DNA of 64,000 nt from Dyadobacter fermentans DSM 18053 (GTDB lineage Bacteria; Bacteroidota; Bacteroidia; Cytophagales; Spirosomataceae), in assembly GCF_000023125.1 (NCBI RefSeq), contig NC_013037.1, positions 5,062,501-5,126,500 on the forward strand. The letters are read 5' to 3'. The position numbers were made by a program, and so were the translations under genes. Below, one piece after another: positions 32,872 through 42,383 of the stretch (positions are counted from its first letter, which is position 1; each line of letters opens with the position of its first letter). Below the pieces are notes generated by a model. The model was not told where the DNA came from and did not search any database. It saw only the letters and a program-made list of their open reading frames with translations.

Positions 32872-34848
32872 TTACATCGCAACCAGCCACAATATCAATA
32901 AAAAGATGCCCATTACCGTCACAATGTAATAGGACTGTATGCGGCCACCCTGCATGTTCCGCGCCGCCTGACCGGCCGAACGGATCGAGAAAACGGTCAG
33001 GTTGACGGCGCCGTCGATAAACGTTCTGTCGAACCAGGCAATGAGATGTCCGAACACCAGGCTGCCTTTCGCAACGAGATCGACGAGGGCGTCGACCACA
33101 TTTTTTTCAAAAACTTTGAGATACTTCGTGATGTACTCGAATGGAATGAGGAAGTAATGTTCGTTGGAATAGCCGCGCAGCCAGTTCCACGGGCTTTGAG
33201 CCGGCTCTCCGACGGGTATCGGATCGTTTACTTTAAAAGGATTGGCACTGCCCGTTTCGCGGTAGGCCAGGAAAATTGACACAAACGTAAAGGCGCTCGC
33301 TACAAATGGAACCCATATCAAATGTTCACCATGCTCTTGTCCGATCCATTGCAGGAACCACCCCTCGGCATTGAAAGGATTGATCGAGAACCAGCAAAAC
33401 ACCGACAATGCCGAAAGCAGCGCCATCGGCAGCCACATCGCCACCGGCGACTCGTGCGGGTGTACTGCCGCAGGAAAGCGTTCATTTCCAAAAAATATCA
33501 GCCACACCTGACGCGTCATATAAAAGGCCGTTAACCCTGCCGACAATACGACCAGCACAGGGAACAAGTAGCCCAAGGCCCCAAACTCCGAAGCCCAGAG
33601 GAAACCTTCGGTGATAATGGCGTCTTTGGAAAGGAAGCCCGAAAAGAATGGCAGCCCGGCCAAGGCAGCTGCACAGATGGAGAAACAAATGAATGTAATC
33701 GGCAATGCCTTGCGCAAGCCGCCCATCGTGCGCATATCCTGCGGATCGAACTGAGGTTCGGCACCGGTATGCTCTTCATGCGGCGTTACGGCGTGGATCA
33801 CCGAGCCGGCTGATAGAAAAAGGCCTGCTTTGAAGAATGCGTGCGTGGCGAGGTGGAACATGGCCGTTTGCCAGCTTCCAAAGCCGACCGCCATGACCAT
33901 TAGCCCAAGCTGCGACATGGTGGAATAGGCGAGGACTTTTTTAATATCCCAGCCATTTAATGCCTTCACAGCGCCGATGACCATCGTAATGGCGCCGATA
34001 ACGAGGATTACCAAACGGGCATCGACGGTTAGCAAAAAGGATATTCTTGCGAGCAGAAAGATACCTGCCGCCACCATGGTGGCCGCGTGGATCAATGCCG
34101 AAACCGGCGTGGGGCCTTCCATCGCGTCGGGAAGCCAGCCCGAAAGCGGGAATTGCGCCGATTTACCCACACAACCACCGAAAAGACAAATGCCGATGAC
34201 CGTGAGAATGCCCTGAGGAATGGTGCCGATTTCGAGCGCCAACACTTCCAGGTCAGTAACTCCGACGTAGTAAAAGAGCATCAGAATGCCCGTCAGAAAT
34301 GCCGCATCACCAATGCGGTTGAGCACAAATGCCTTTTGCGCTGCCCATACAGGCCGTTTTTTGGTATACCAAAAACCAATCAGCAGGTATGACGACAGCC
34401 CCACGAGCTCCCAGAAGATGTACATCATGAGCAGGTTGCTCGCGAGCACAATGCCGAGCATCGAGAACAGAAACAGCTGTATGAATGCGAAATACCGGTT
34501 TACGTTCCGGTCGGCGTGCATGTAGGCGGTGGAATAAAGCTGCACTAGCAGCGCCACGAAATGCACGATCACGAGCATTAATGTGGAGAGCGTATCAAAC
34601 CGCAGCGAGAGATCAATGTAGCGCTCGCCCACGGCAAACCAGGGCAGCGGAACCTGCAATAAGCTGTACGGAATGCCGAGGTTGGGAATATATGTGAAAC
34701 TGATCAGCAGCCCGGCAACGGTTACCAATGCGCCGATCCAGCCTGCATATTTATTTAGACTTGTTCCACCCAGCCATAGCAATAAGAAGCACGAAAACGG
34801 CAAGCCCAATAGCAGATAAGCAGGTAAATGGTATGCAGTATCGGGCAT
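32872..34848 (-). CDS. nuoL: NADH-quinone oxidoreductase subunit L
   Basis: The protein of about 658 aa has the NuoL signature blocks: FWELVGLSSYLLIGFWY, KSAQFPLSGWLPDAMEGPTP, SALIHAATMVAAG and KKVLAYSTMSQLGLM. A long C-terminal amphipathic part and last helix follow. It is the distal proton channel of complex I. The ATG at 34848 is taken because it gives the usual N-terminus; the frame continues 19 codons upstream. NuoK and other subunits are not present upstream, where a serine hydrolase gene stands. Confidence 0.95.
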   Translation of the reverse strand: MPDTAYHLPAYLLLGLPFSCFLLLWLGGTSLNKYAGWIGALVTVAGLLISFTYIPNLGIPYSLLQVPLPWFAVGERYIDLSLRFDTLSTLMLVIVHFVALLVQLYSTAYMHADRNVNRYFAFIQLFLFSMLGIVLASNLLMMYIFWELVGLSSYLLIGFWYTKKRPVWAAQKAFVLNRIGDAAFLTGILMLFYYVGVTDLEVLALEIGTIPQGILTVIGICLFGGCVGKSAQFPLSGWLPDAMEGPTPVSALIHAATMVAAGIFLLARISFLLTVDARLVILVIGAITMVIGAVKALNGWDIKKVLAYSTMSQLGLMVMAVGFGSWQTAMFHLATHAFFKAGLFLSAGSVIHAVTPHEEHTGAEPQFDPQDMRTMGGLRKALPITFICFSICAAALAGLPFFSGFLSKDAIITEGFLWASEFGALGYLFPVLVVLSAGLTAFYMTRQVWLIFFGNERFPAAVHPHESPVAMWLPMALLSALSVFCWFSINPFNAEGWFLQWIGQEHGEHLIWVPFVASAFTFVSIFLAYRETGSANPFKVNDPIPVGEPAQSPWNWLRGYSNEHYFLIPFEYITKYLKVFEKNVVDALVDLVAKGSLVFGHLIAWFDRTFIDGAVNLTVFSIRSAGQAARNMQGGRIQSYYIVTVMGIFLLILWLVAM

Positions 34849-34911
34849 AAGGTGCGGGAAATCGTTTAATTTCGGCAAATATCCTGAATTCGCGGCCGAA
34901 TTCAAACAATG

Positions 34912-36123
34912 CTAGATGTCTTTCTCAATATCGTCGATCTTCACCGAACCATGAACGACTTCCAGCAGTTCCCGCAAATCGTAAGTCGATCGGTTGTAAG
35001 TGTTGCCGAGCACGATGATCACCGCGTCGTCTTCCGGGCACACCCATAGCATGGTATTGTAGCCTTTCCACCAGCCGCCGTGGTAGATAAATCGCGGCGT
35101 GTTATCTTCTTTGGTGTGCATGCGGAAGCCATATCCGTAGTTGCGGATGCCGGCCCGTTCGAAGCTGCGGGGCTTAAAGGCCTCGTCGAGCATTTTCTTT
35201 TCAATGATGAGGCCTTTGGTGAGGCCGTTGTAGAACCGGTAAATGTCCATGGTGGTGGAATACAGGCCTTTATCGCCCACCACTTCATCGTAATAATCCT
35301 TGTCGAGCCTGCGTCCGTACTGATGGCCGTCGGTCCGGTTTTTGGTGGCGGCAATGGTCGTATCGGTTACCAGGTAAGTATTTTGCATTCCCAACGGCGT
35401 GAAAATCTGGCTGTTGAGGTATTTGCCGAACGAGTCTCCGGTGACTTTTTCGACGATTGCGGCCAGGACACAGTAATTGGTATTGCAATAGTTGAACGAC
35501 CTGCCCGGGCGGTTGTAAGGCTGCGGGGTAGGGATCACTTTGGCATACCAGTCGAGAATGTCGAGGTTATCGGGATACTTCCGACCGTGGCGGACGCTGT
35601 CGTTGAACGAGTAAATGTAATTGGGCAAGCCACTCCGATGGCTCAGGAGCATATCCACCTTCACGCCGTGGTAGGGGAAATCGGGAAAGAAGCGTTGCAC
35701 CGAGTCGTCGAGCGCTACTCGGCCTTCCTGGATGAGTTTCAAAACCGCCACCGCCGTAAATGGCTTCGAAAGCGACGCCAGCTGGAAACGCGAATCGGCG
35801 TCCAGGGTGTCTTTCGCCTTCATGTGCGCGAAGCCGAACGAGTTTTGGTAAAGTATTTTGCCTTTTTGAACCACCAGCACATTGCCGTTGAATCCGGCCC
35901 TGCGCTTACGCCTGAAAATGTCCTCGATCTTGGCGATTTTGGCGGCCATTTCGGCATCAGGGTTCGTCACCGGCACGGGATCGAGGTTCTTGACGGATTG
36001 CCCAGTCACGGCCACGTCCGGGGAATCGGTTTTGTTTTTTCTGACTAATCCCCAGGAAATCAACAAAATAACCAGGACAGCAGCTGCCGTCCACCACACT
36101 TTCGGCTGCACTTTTTTCAACAT
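34912..36123 (-). CDS. Serine hydrolase, class C beta-lactamase family
   Basis: The 403-aa protein has an N-terminal membrane anchor (about residues 10-25). A beta-lactamase/DD-peptidase fold follows, with SxxK in QLASLSKPFTAV, YxN as YCNTNY and HGG in YHGGWWKG. Such proteins hydrolyse peptidoglycan-type peptides or esters in the periplasm. The gene is followed by nuoL 63 bases on in the same direction, with no functional link. Confidence 0.85.
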   Translation of the reverse strand: MLKKVQPKVWWTAAAVLVILLISWGLVRKNKTDSPDVAVTGQSVKNLDPVPVTNPDAEMAAKIAKIEDIFRRKRRAGFNGNVLVVQKGKILYQNSFGFAHMKAKDTLDADSRFQLASLSKPFTAVAVLKLIQEGRVALDDSVQRFFPDFPYHGVKVDMLLSHRSGLPNYIYSFNDSVRHGRKYPDNLDILDWYAKVIPTPQPYNRPGRSFNYCNTNYCVLAAIVEKVTGDSFGKYLNSQIFTPLGMQNTYLVTDTTIAATKNRTDGHQYGRRLDKDYYDEVVGDKGLYSTTMDIYRFYNGLTKGLIIEKKMLDEAFKPRSFERAGIRNYGYGFRMHTKEDNTPRFIYHGGWWKGYNTMLWVCPEDDAVIIVLGNTYNRSTYDLRELLEVVHGSVKIDDIEKDI

Positions 36124-36220
36124 AGGCTTTTTGGCCTTTAATATTCAGAACGTTGTGATGCTAACGATGCGCAGTTAGCATTTTTTATACTTTACCATTA
36201 CAAATTAAGCGCAGAATGCC

Positions 36221-37351
36221 TTACGGAACCAACACTTTCAAATGTTCTTTTCGACCATTCTTTACGTATACTGCAAAATAAATGCCAGCCGCGAGCGGTC
36301 GGAAGGGTAGCAGCCGGATGTGCCCAAGGGTATCGTCCTCGCGGCGGAAACCGATGGCCGTTCCCGAGGCATCGTGCAATGTAACGAGCGCGTCGCGGGC
36401 TCCAATGAGGGTGATCATTTCGGAGGAGGCAGGGTTGGGCACCACTTCAAGGCTGGTTATGTGCAAGGGATTGAATACGCAAACCGGTTTACAGATTGAA
36501 AACCGACCGTCGTTGTCCATAAGTTTTAACCTGTAATAATTGTTACCTACCGGAGGATCATTGTCAGTGAATGAATAGGAAGAGCGTCCGCTCGTTTCGC
36601 CCGAGGCCGCAACAGAACCAACCGGCATGAACGATTTCATGTCGGTGCTTCTTTCAATCACAAATTCCTTCGAGTTCTTTTCCCAGGCGGTTTCCCATTC
36701 CAATGCAACCTGCCCGTTTTCCGCGTGGCCCTTTAAATAAGTGATGTCTACCGGCAGTACAATGGCAAGTACGTCGCCATTGACCGATATTTCATCAAAC
36801 CACAATGTGCCGTAAATGTCTACCGAATTATGGGCGTAAATGCGAACGGTGAATGTGTTGCTGGAAAGATTGTTGAAGCTAACCGGAATGTTGTAGGTAT
36901 TAAAAATACCATTGTTACTGATCACGAACGCATTTAGATCGGCGGCAAAGCCATCCATGCTGGTTCGCACCTTGATGCTGTTCGGCCCGTTAGGCGAGCG
37001 TCGGAGACGCAGGCCGATGGAGGTAATGTTGTATTTGAATGAATTGGCCGTAAATGTGAATTCCATGTACCGCAAGCCAGAAAAGCTTACCGGCCACGGC
37101 CTCACAATGTAGCCCACCACCACGGCACCGCCGCCACCGCTGTAAACCGTTGGTAATGTGAATGTATTGGGCCCGCCGGCCAGTGTGGCGGCCGACGGAG
37201 TAAAATTGGGATGATCCGAAACGCCCGCCTGGGTGTAATCCATCGTCCATTTGACGTGAAACGGCTCTTGCGCGTTGGCATTGAAAACAAAAAGCAGTAC
37301 CGCGGCCAGGGCCACCGTACTGCTTTTCAAGGATTGCATATTCTTTTTCAT
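36221..37351 (-). CDS. Secreted protein with type IX sorting domain
   Basis: The 376-aa protein has a signal peptide (cleavage after NANAQ). Residues 30-200 form a beta-sandwich region resembling a carbohydrate-binding module, then comes a fibronectin-like strand block (VALEWETAWEKNSKEFVIERSTD), and the end is a T9SS sorting domain (PNPASSEMITLIG to the end). It should be displayed on the surface or released. I do not recognise a catalytic domain. Confidence 0.75.
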   Translation of the reverse strand: MKKNMQSLKSSTVALAAVLLFVFNANAQEPFHVKWTMDYTQAGVSDHPNFTPSAATLAGGPNTFTLPTVYSGGGGAVVVGYIVRPWPVSFSGLRYMEFTFTANSFKYNITSIGLRLRRSPNGPNSIKVRTSMDGFAADLNAFVISNNGIFNTYNIPVSFNNLSSNTFTVRIYAHNSVDIYGTLWFDEISVNGDVLAIVLPVDITYLKGHAENGQVALEWETAWEKNSKEFVIERSTDMKSFMPVGSVAASGETSGRSSYSFTDNDPPVGNNYYRLKLMDNDGRFSICKPVCVFNPLHITSLEVVPNPASSEMITLIGARDALVTLHDASGTAIGFRREDDTLGHIRLLPFRPLAAGIYFAVYVKNGRKEHLKVLVP

Positions 37352-37436
37352 GTGCGTGTTGGTTTAAATTAAAACTTACACTAACTGCTTTACTCTTTAC
37401 GTAAAGCCATGAAAAAGGTAACAGCTTGTAGAATAA

Positions 37437-38876
37437 TTAAAATTCTGCGCTCTTAGGGTAACGTGGGAATGGGATCACGTCGCGGATGTTGCCCATGCCA
37501 GTCACGAACTGCACGAGGCGCTCGAAGCCCAGTCCGAAGCCTGAATGCGGTGCAGTGCCGAATTTGCGGGTTTCGAGGTACCACCACAGGTTTTCAGGAT
37601 CGATACCGATTTCTTTCACGCGGCCGAGGAGCTTTTCGTAACTCTCTTCACGCTGGCTACCGCCGATGATCTCGCCGATGCCGGGGAACAGCACGTCCAT
37701 TGCGCGCACGGTTTTTCCGTCTTCATCGAGTTTCATGTAAAACGACTTGATCTCGCGCGGATAGTTGGTCAGGATCACCGGTTTTTTGAAATGCTTCTCG
37801 ACCAGATAGCGTTCGTGCTCGCTCGACAAATCGATGCCCCAGCCGGTTACCGGAAACTGGAATTTGCCTTCTTTTTGCGGTTTCGATTTCAGCAAAATCT
37901 CGATTGCTTCGGTATAAGTCAACCGCTCGAACGGGTTATCCACTACGAATGCCAGTTTTTCCAGCAAAGGTAGCGAGCGCTCGTTTTGCGGCTTGTTCTT
38001 TTCTTCTTCAATGAGGCGGTTTTGAAGGAAATTCAGGTCGTCTTTGCAGTTGATCAATGCATAAGTGATCACTTTTTTGACAAAATCCTCCGCCAAATCC
38101 ATATTGTCTTCCAGCTCGAAAAACGCCATTTCCGGCTCAATCATCCAGAATTCAGCCAAATGGCGTGTTGTGTTGGAGTTTTCGGCGCGGAATGTTGGGC
38201 CAAAAGTGTAAATCTTCGAAAGCGCCATCGCGCCCAGCTCGCCTTCCAGCTGGCCCGAAACGGTCAGGTTAGCTTCGCGACCGAAGAAATCTTCTTTAAA
38301 ATTAATCGCACCTTCTTCCGTACGCGGCAGGTTATTCAGGTCGAGCGTGGTCACACGGAACATTTCGCCAGCACCCTCAGCGTCCGAAGCCGTAATTACC
38401 GGCGTGTGCAGGTAGAAAAAGCCTTTTTCATTGAAATACTGGTGCACTGCGAACGCCAATGCGTGACGGATACGCAGGATCGCGCTGAAAGTGTTTGTGC
38501 GCGGGCGAAGGTGGGCGATCTCGCGCAGGAATTCGAGTGAATGCTTCTTCGGCTGCAGCGGATATTCCTCAGGATCAGCCGTTCCGTACACCTCAATGTC
38601 GGTGATTTTTACCTCCACCGTTTGTCCCGCACCCTGTGACGCGATGAGCTGGCCGGTTACTTTAAGGCACGACCCGGTGGTTACTGTGAGCAGCAGCTCG
38701 GCAGAAAACTGACCGGGTTCAGCCACTGCCTGAATATTATTGATGGTCGACCCGTCATTCAACGCGATGAAAATTGCGTTTTTGCTTTCTCGTTTTGTTC
38801 TTACCCAGCCCTTTACAACAACCGATTGGTTTTCAGGCGCAGTTTGTAAAATTTCTTTGATTTGCAACGGTCCCAT
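37437..38876 (-). CDS. asnS: Asparaginyl-tRNA synthetase
   Basis: The 479-aa protein (ATG at 38876) has the OB-fold anticodon domain ([20 protein letters not shown]). The class II catalytic core follows with the AsnRS motif 2 region [26 protein letters not shown] and motif 3 [12 protein letters not shown]. The sequence [19 protein letters not shown] separates it from AspRS and LysRS. It charges tRNA-Asn. A TTG three codons earlier is a less likely start. Confidence 0.97.
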   Translation of the reverse strand: MGPLQIKEILQTAPENQSVVVKGWVRTKRESKNAIFIALNDGSTINNIQAVAEPGQFSAELLLTVTTGSCLKVTGQLIASQGAGQTVEVKITDIEVYGTADPEEYPLQPKKHSLEFLREIAHLRPRTNTFSAILRIRHALAFAVHQYFNEKGFFYLHTPVITASDAEGAGEMFRVTTLDLNNLPRTEEGAINFKEDFFGREANLTVSGQLEGELGAMALSKIYTFGPTFRAENSNTTRHLAEFWMIEPEMAFFELEDNMDLAEDFVKKVITYALINCKDDLNFLQNRLIEEEKNKPQNERSLPLLEKLAFVVDNPFERLTYTEAIEILLKSKPQKEGKFQFPVTGWGIDLSSEHERYLVEKHFKKPVILTNYPREIKSFYMKLDEDGKTVRAMDVLFPGIGEIIGGSQREESYEKLLGRVKEIGIDPENLWWYLETRKFGTAPHSGFGLGFERLVQFVTGMGNIRDVIPFPRYPKSAEF

Positions 38877-39003
38877 TTTGTTCAATTCAATCTTTAAAAT
38901 GTCAGCCGGGAAATGCCCGGTTTTTTACGAATGAGGCGCAAAATTACAAATTCGCCTACGAAAACCTATTGTGGCGCTGCAACTTACTTTTCTGGGGAAC
39001 CGA

Positions 39004-39708
39004 ATGATTGTACAGTCTGGTTTTCAACGTAATTTTGCCCGCGTCAACCTGATTAAAGACCCCATTACCTTGAATAACCGACTTGCCATCCTGTTATCGG
39101 TGGTTTTCCATCCGCTGATCATCACTACATACCTGTTTGCATTGCTTTTCATTCTCGCGCCCGACCTCGTAGGTGTGAGCGCGTTCGAACTGCCGGCGCT
39201 GGGCAGCCTGCTGATGTTGCTATGGCTCAACACCTTCATCGCGCCGGCGATTATGATGTTCTATTTCAAAAAAATGGGCATGATCACCTCCCTGTATGTC
39301 GAGGATGCCGCAGAGCGCCGCATTCCGTATGTTGCCTGTGTGATCATTTATGGGTTGGCCACCTATCTTTTCGGCTGGCAGCTGCAACCCATCGGCGAGC
39401 TCGCCCCGCAGATTTCCGTTATCCTCGCCAGCGTAACCCTATCGCTTGCATTAATTGCCATGGTGAGCTATTTCTGGAAAATCAGCGCCCATGCCACGGG
39501 TATTGGCGGGGTGATCGGCATGCTGTCGGGCCTGATGATCCGGTTTGACGAAAGCGCGTTGCTGATGCCGCTCATCACCACGATCCTGATCGGCGGCTGG
39601 CTGATGAGCGCCCGCCTGCAACTGAATGCGCACACGCCCGCGCAAATTGTGGCCGGCGTATTTTGCGGGCTAACCGTCAGTAGCGCCACCGTGTATTTCT
39701 TCTTTTGA
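39004..39708 (+). CDS. PAP2-like membrane protein
   Basis: The protein of about 234 aa has six or seven membrane helices. Two short motifs recall the type 2 phosphatidic acid phosphatase fold (SAHATGIGG and AHTPAQIVAG), but the lysine-arginine motif 1 (KxxxxxxRP) is not seen, so it may be an inactive relative. A GTG 11 codons upstream is possible. It is followed 18 bases on by an enoyl-CoA hydratase gene on the same strand. Confidence 0.6.
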   Translation: MIVQSGFQRNFARVNLIKDPITLNNRLAILLSVVFHPLIITTYLFALLFILAPDLVGVSAFELPALGSLLMLLWLNTFIAPAIMMFYFKKMGMITSLYVEDAAERRIPYVACVIIYGLATYLFGWQLQPIGELAPQISVILASVTLSLALIAMVSYFWKISAHATGIGGVIGMLSGLMIRFDESALLMPLITTILIGGWLMSARLQLNAHTPAQIVAGVFCGLTVSSATVYFFF

Positions 39709-39726
39709 AGGAAAACACTTCACGGC

Positions 39727-40506
39727 ATGTACCAAAACCTGATTTTCGAAAACCGCGACGGCATTGCGCGAATCACGCTCAACCGTCCGGACGTTTTCCA
39801 CGCATTAAGCCCGGCGCTAATCAGCGAAATCACGCAAGCGATCCGCATTGCGGCCGAAGATGCCTCCGTGCGCGTGGTGCTCCTCACTGCCACCGGCGAA
39901 AAGGCCTTCTGCTCCGGCGCCGACCTAAAAGAAGCGAGCGCCTCGGGCATGAGCGCCGGCGAGATCCTGCGCGACTACTACGAGCCGATGATCACCACCA
40001 TCCGCGACATTCCGAAACCGGTCATCTGCCGCCTGAACGGCGTAGCCGTCGGTGCCGGTTGCTCACTCGCATTGGCCTGTGACATGGTGATAGCGGCCGA
40101 AGACACATATCTGAGCTTCGCATTCGTACAAATCGGACTGATGCCCGACGCGGGTGCGACGTTTTTCCTCCCGCGCATGATCGGCCTCGCCCGCGCCTTC
40201 GAACTAGCCTCAAGCGGCCGGCGCATTCCCGCCACCGAAGCAAAGCAGATCGGCCTGATCACGCATTCGGTCCCCCGGGAGTCCCTCGACGAAGAAACCG
40301 GGAAACTTATCGCCTGCTACCGCCACGCCCCCACGCTCGCCATCGGCGCAATGAAGCGTGCATTCAACCAATCGATGCATTCAAATCTGCCTCAAATGCT
40401 GGAAACGGAGCGGGAAAGTCAGGAAATGCTGTTTGGAACGGATGATGTGCGGGAAGGAATTGCAGCTTTTTTAGAAAAGCGAAAGCCTGATTTTCAGGGC
40501 AGATAG
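39727..40506 (+). CDS. Enoyl-CoA hydratase/isomerase
   Basis: The 259-aa crotonase-fold enzyme has the CoA-binding and oxyanion-hole segments AFCSGADLKEA and RLNGVAVGAGCSLALACDMVIA. Its catalytic region AFVQIGLMPDAGATFFLPR matches the PaaG-type isomerases more than classic hydratases. The reaction would be hydration or double-bond shift on an acyl-CoA. No other beta-oxidation or phenylacetate gene is near, so the substrate stays open. Confidence 0.88.
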   Translation: MYQNLIFENRDGIARITLNRPDVFHALSPALISEITQAIRIAAEDASVRVVLLTATGEKAFCSGADLKEASASGMSAGEILRDYYEPMITTIRDIPKPVICRLNGVAVGAGCSLALACDMVIAAEDTYLSFAFVQIGLMPDAGATFFLPRMIGLARAFELASSGRRIPATEAKQIGLITHSVPRESLDEETGKLIACYRHAPTLAIGAMKRAFNQSMHSNLPQMLETERESQEMLFGTDDVREGIAAFLEKRKPDFQGR

Positions 40507-40547
40507 CCGTTTTGGAGAAAAATTTTTGCGAAATAACTTCATCAGAA

Positions 40548-40580
40548 TTTGTTCCTGCAAATTTCATCCCTACCTTTGCA
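40548..40580 (+). promoter_or_regulatory. Promoter of tRNA-Arg
   Basis: TTTG (40548-40551), 21 bases and TACCTTTG (40573-40580) match the Bacteroidota promoter consensus exactly. It ends 18 bases before the tRNA. Confidence 0.75.
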
Positions 40581-40598
40581 GTCCCAATCGGGAATTGG

Positions 40599-40670
40599 TT
40601 GCGTAGCTCAATTGGATAGAGCACCTGACTACGGATCAGGAGGTTTGGGGTTCGAATCCCTACGTGACCA
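40599..40670 (+). tRNA. tRNA-Arg (anticodon ACG)
   Basis: All stems pair: acceptor GGTTGCG/CGTGACC (with two G-T pairs), D-stem GCTC/GAGC, anticodon stem around CTACGGA (anticodon ACG) and T-arm TGGGG/CCCTA. CCA is not encoded. It needs TadA (encoded at 19210-19662) for inosine. A promoter and a terminator frame it, and a truncated copy of its 3' half follows. Confidence 0.95.
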
Positions 40671-40679
40671 CAAGAAAAG

Positions 40680-40707
40680 GCGCCTTTCGTAAGATTGGCG
40701 CTTTTTT
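40680..40707 (+). terminator. Terminator after tRNA-Arg
   Basis: GCGCC and GGCGC pair around a 12-base loop, followed by TTTTTT. A near-identical terminator occurs 120 bases on after the truncated tRNA copy. Confidence 0.8.
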
Positions 40708-40739
40708 GTTGCATTTGCTTCTGAGCAGTCCGCCGCCAT

Positions 40740-40794
40740 GGATCAGGAGGTTAGGGCCGGGCGGCCGGTGCCGTTCGAATCCCTACGTGACCAC
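40740..40794 (+). pseudogene. Truncated, rearranged copy of the tRNA-Arg 3' half
   Basis: GGATCAGGAGGTT (40740-40752) and GTTCGAATCCCTACGTGACC onward (from 40773) repeat the tRNA-Arg at 40633-40645 and 40650 onward. The 5' half is absent, and a GC-rich 20-base insert replaces the few bases between the two parts. It cannot fold as a tRNA. The repeat continues through the CAAGAAAA tail into the terminator, so the duplicated unit included the terminator. Confidence 0.8.
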
Positions 40795-40801
40795 AAGAAA
40801 A

Positions 40802-40831
40802 AAGCGCCTTTCGTGAGATTGGCGCTTTTTT
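40802..40831 (+). terminator. Second copy of the tRNA-Arg terminator
   Basis: AAGCGCC and GGCGCTT pair around a 12-base loop, with a T-run behind. It duplicates 40680-40707 with a longer stem. Confidence 0.75.
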
Positions 40832-40915
40832 CTTGCGCAAGATGAATTTCAGTTGTCACACGCTGCTTGCGACGTATGTTATGTCATCGGAAGAAGTGTT
40901 GTTTAGCGGAGGTGC

Positions 40916-41967
40916 CTACCTCATTACTTCATGCAACCATGATCCAAGGGTTTGCCATAAGTCCAAAATTGTCAGAAGTACTAACACTCCAACAGCCATA
41001 ATCGAAAGCCCAGCCCAAAATGAATTTCCTTTAAGTGAACCTTTGCTATTTGGAAGAATGGTTGCCCGAACGACTGCGATAAACAGGCTGAACGTGATAA
41101 AAGACAAGAAGAAAACAGTGAATTTTAATAAACCTCCTATTTCCAAGAACCAAGGGAATATGCATATGAGCAAAAAGCCTATTGAAGAAAAGTATCTGAT
41201 TATAGACAGGAAAAGTTCTTCCCTTTTGGATTCGTCGATCTCCCGGTAGATATACCTTACATTCAGGTCTGAAACTTTACTATACGGGATTATAAAGCAG
41301 TGCCCGGGAATGCCGACAGCTTCCTTTTTCGATGCCGAGAACCGCCTCGCGTCAGTCAAAAAGATCGTCTCAAGTTCGCCGGTCTTTGACGAATGGAATA
41401 GTCAGAAAGAAATCCGGAAACCATTTTATGTTTTCCCCCTTCCTCCATGTTTAGTATTATGTCTACGTAAGTTTCGATAACCTTTCCTTTTGGAAGGGAT
41501 CTGAAGTTCTTTGAATAAATAATGTCGCCCCTGAAGAAATAGTACCACTGATTATTAAAGCGCAGTAAAGAAAATCGGGAATCCAAACGGAGCGCTCTAA
41601 CCAGCAAATGGGCGACCTGGCCTAGCGTGGCAGCAACTACCAAACTGGTTATCAAGTAGCCAAAAGCTACCCACAAGTGTTGCGAGGTGACTTCATGAAA
41701 TTTAGCAGTTGTGACAGACTCATATGCCATAGTCGCTGGCTTTTTTATGGTCTCAAAAGTGAAGCCATATATTTTGCCAAGGAGTAAAAAGCTAACGATC
41801 TGAACTAATATGCCAAGAAAGATGCTGGTGATTAGCCGATCAGCAAAAATCCCTATCCCGAACTCTTTAGTGAAATGTCCCTGAAAGTAGAATCTTTTAA
41901 GAACTACCCCGGGGACAATTAATAGTACGACAAATATGACGCTGGTTGCCGAGACAGGAAATTCCAT
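40916..41967 (-). pseudogene. Membrane protein gene broken by a one-base deletion (DUF6338-like)
   Basis: Two overlapping frames (203 aa from 41967, 147 aa ending at 40916) read as one protein if one T is restored near 41391-41403. The joint sequence then runs SGFLSDYFHSSKTGELE and on into TIFLTDARRFSASKKEAVG. The second frame has only an internal TTG as start, which falls inside this conserved stretch. The whole protein would be about 335 aa. It has N-terminal helices (ATSVIFVVLLIVPGVVLKRFYF), a middle membrane segment, a WYYFFRGDI domain and two C-terminal helices. It resembles DUF6338-type membrane proteins, a name I give with caution. A programmed frameshift is possible but has no obvious slippery site. 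Confidence 0.65.
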
Positions 41968-42179
41968 TAACGACTAGAAATGGTCATAGGTCCTGTGGAA
42001 AGCGTAATTGTGTCAGACTTGCCAGGTTTCAGTTTTTCCACGGCATCGACGTAAATTTCCCTATCTTTGGGATTGGCCATAATCTCCTTCGCCTCAGAAC
42101 TCACCACATCCGTATCCGAAGAGAAAATCGATTCCAACACTGCCAGGACCGAATTCCAAATTTCTTGATATATTCTCAT
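41967..42179 (-). CDS. Small hypothetical protein upstream of the broken membrane gene
   Basis: The protein of about 70 aa (ATG at 42179) starts MRIYQEIWNSVLAVLESIFS and has a basic-acidic end (DRREIYV-like AVEKLKPGKSDTITL). The stop codon shares one base with the start of the membrane gene, so they form one unit. The family is unknown; I see no motif. The region 42180-42383 upstream of it holds no gene. Confidence 0.55.
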   Translation of the reverse strand: MRIYQEIWNSVLAVLESIFSSDTDVVSSEAKEIMANPKDREIYVDAVEKLKPGKSDTITLSTGPMTISSR

Positions 42180-42383
42180 GGGTGTAAAGGTTACTTTCAA
42201 ATCGATTTTCAATGGTAACGCCAAATGGATAAATTTTATTCCAACGTTGATGTGTCACGAGGACACGGACAGACTACGTAACATCGCTATCTGCAATGGT
42301 TGTACACAGGTCGAACCACTAGGCAATTTACTTAAATCTCAAGAATTTTCCATCTGTCGATACCTAGCCATTCTCTGCAGACA

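Noticed and set aside
35080..36048. Plus-strand open frame of 322 codons
   Set aside because: It is antisense to the serine hydrolase with intact SxxK, YxN and HGG motifs.
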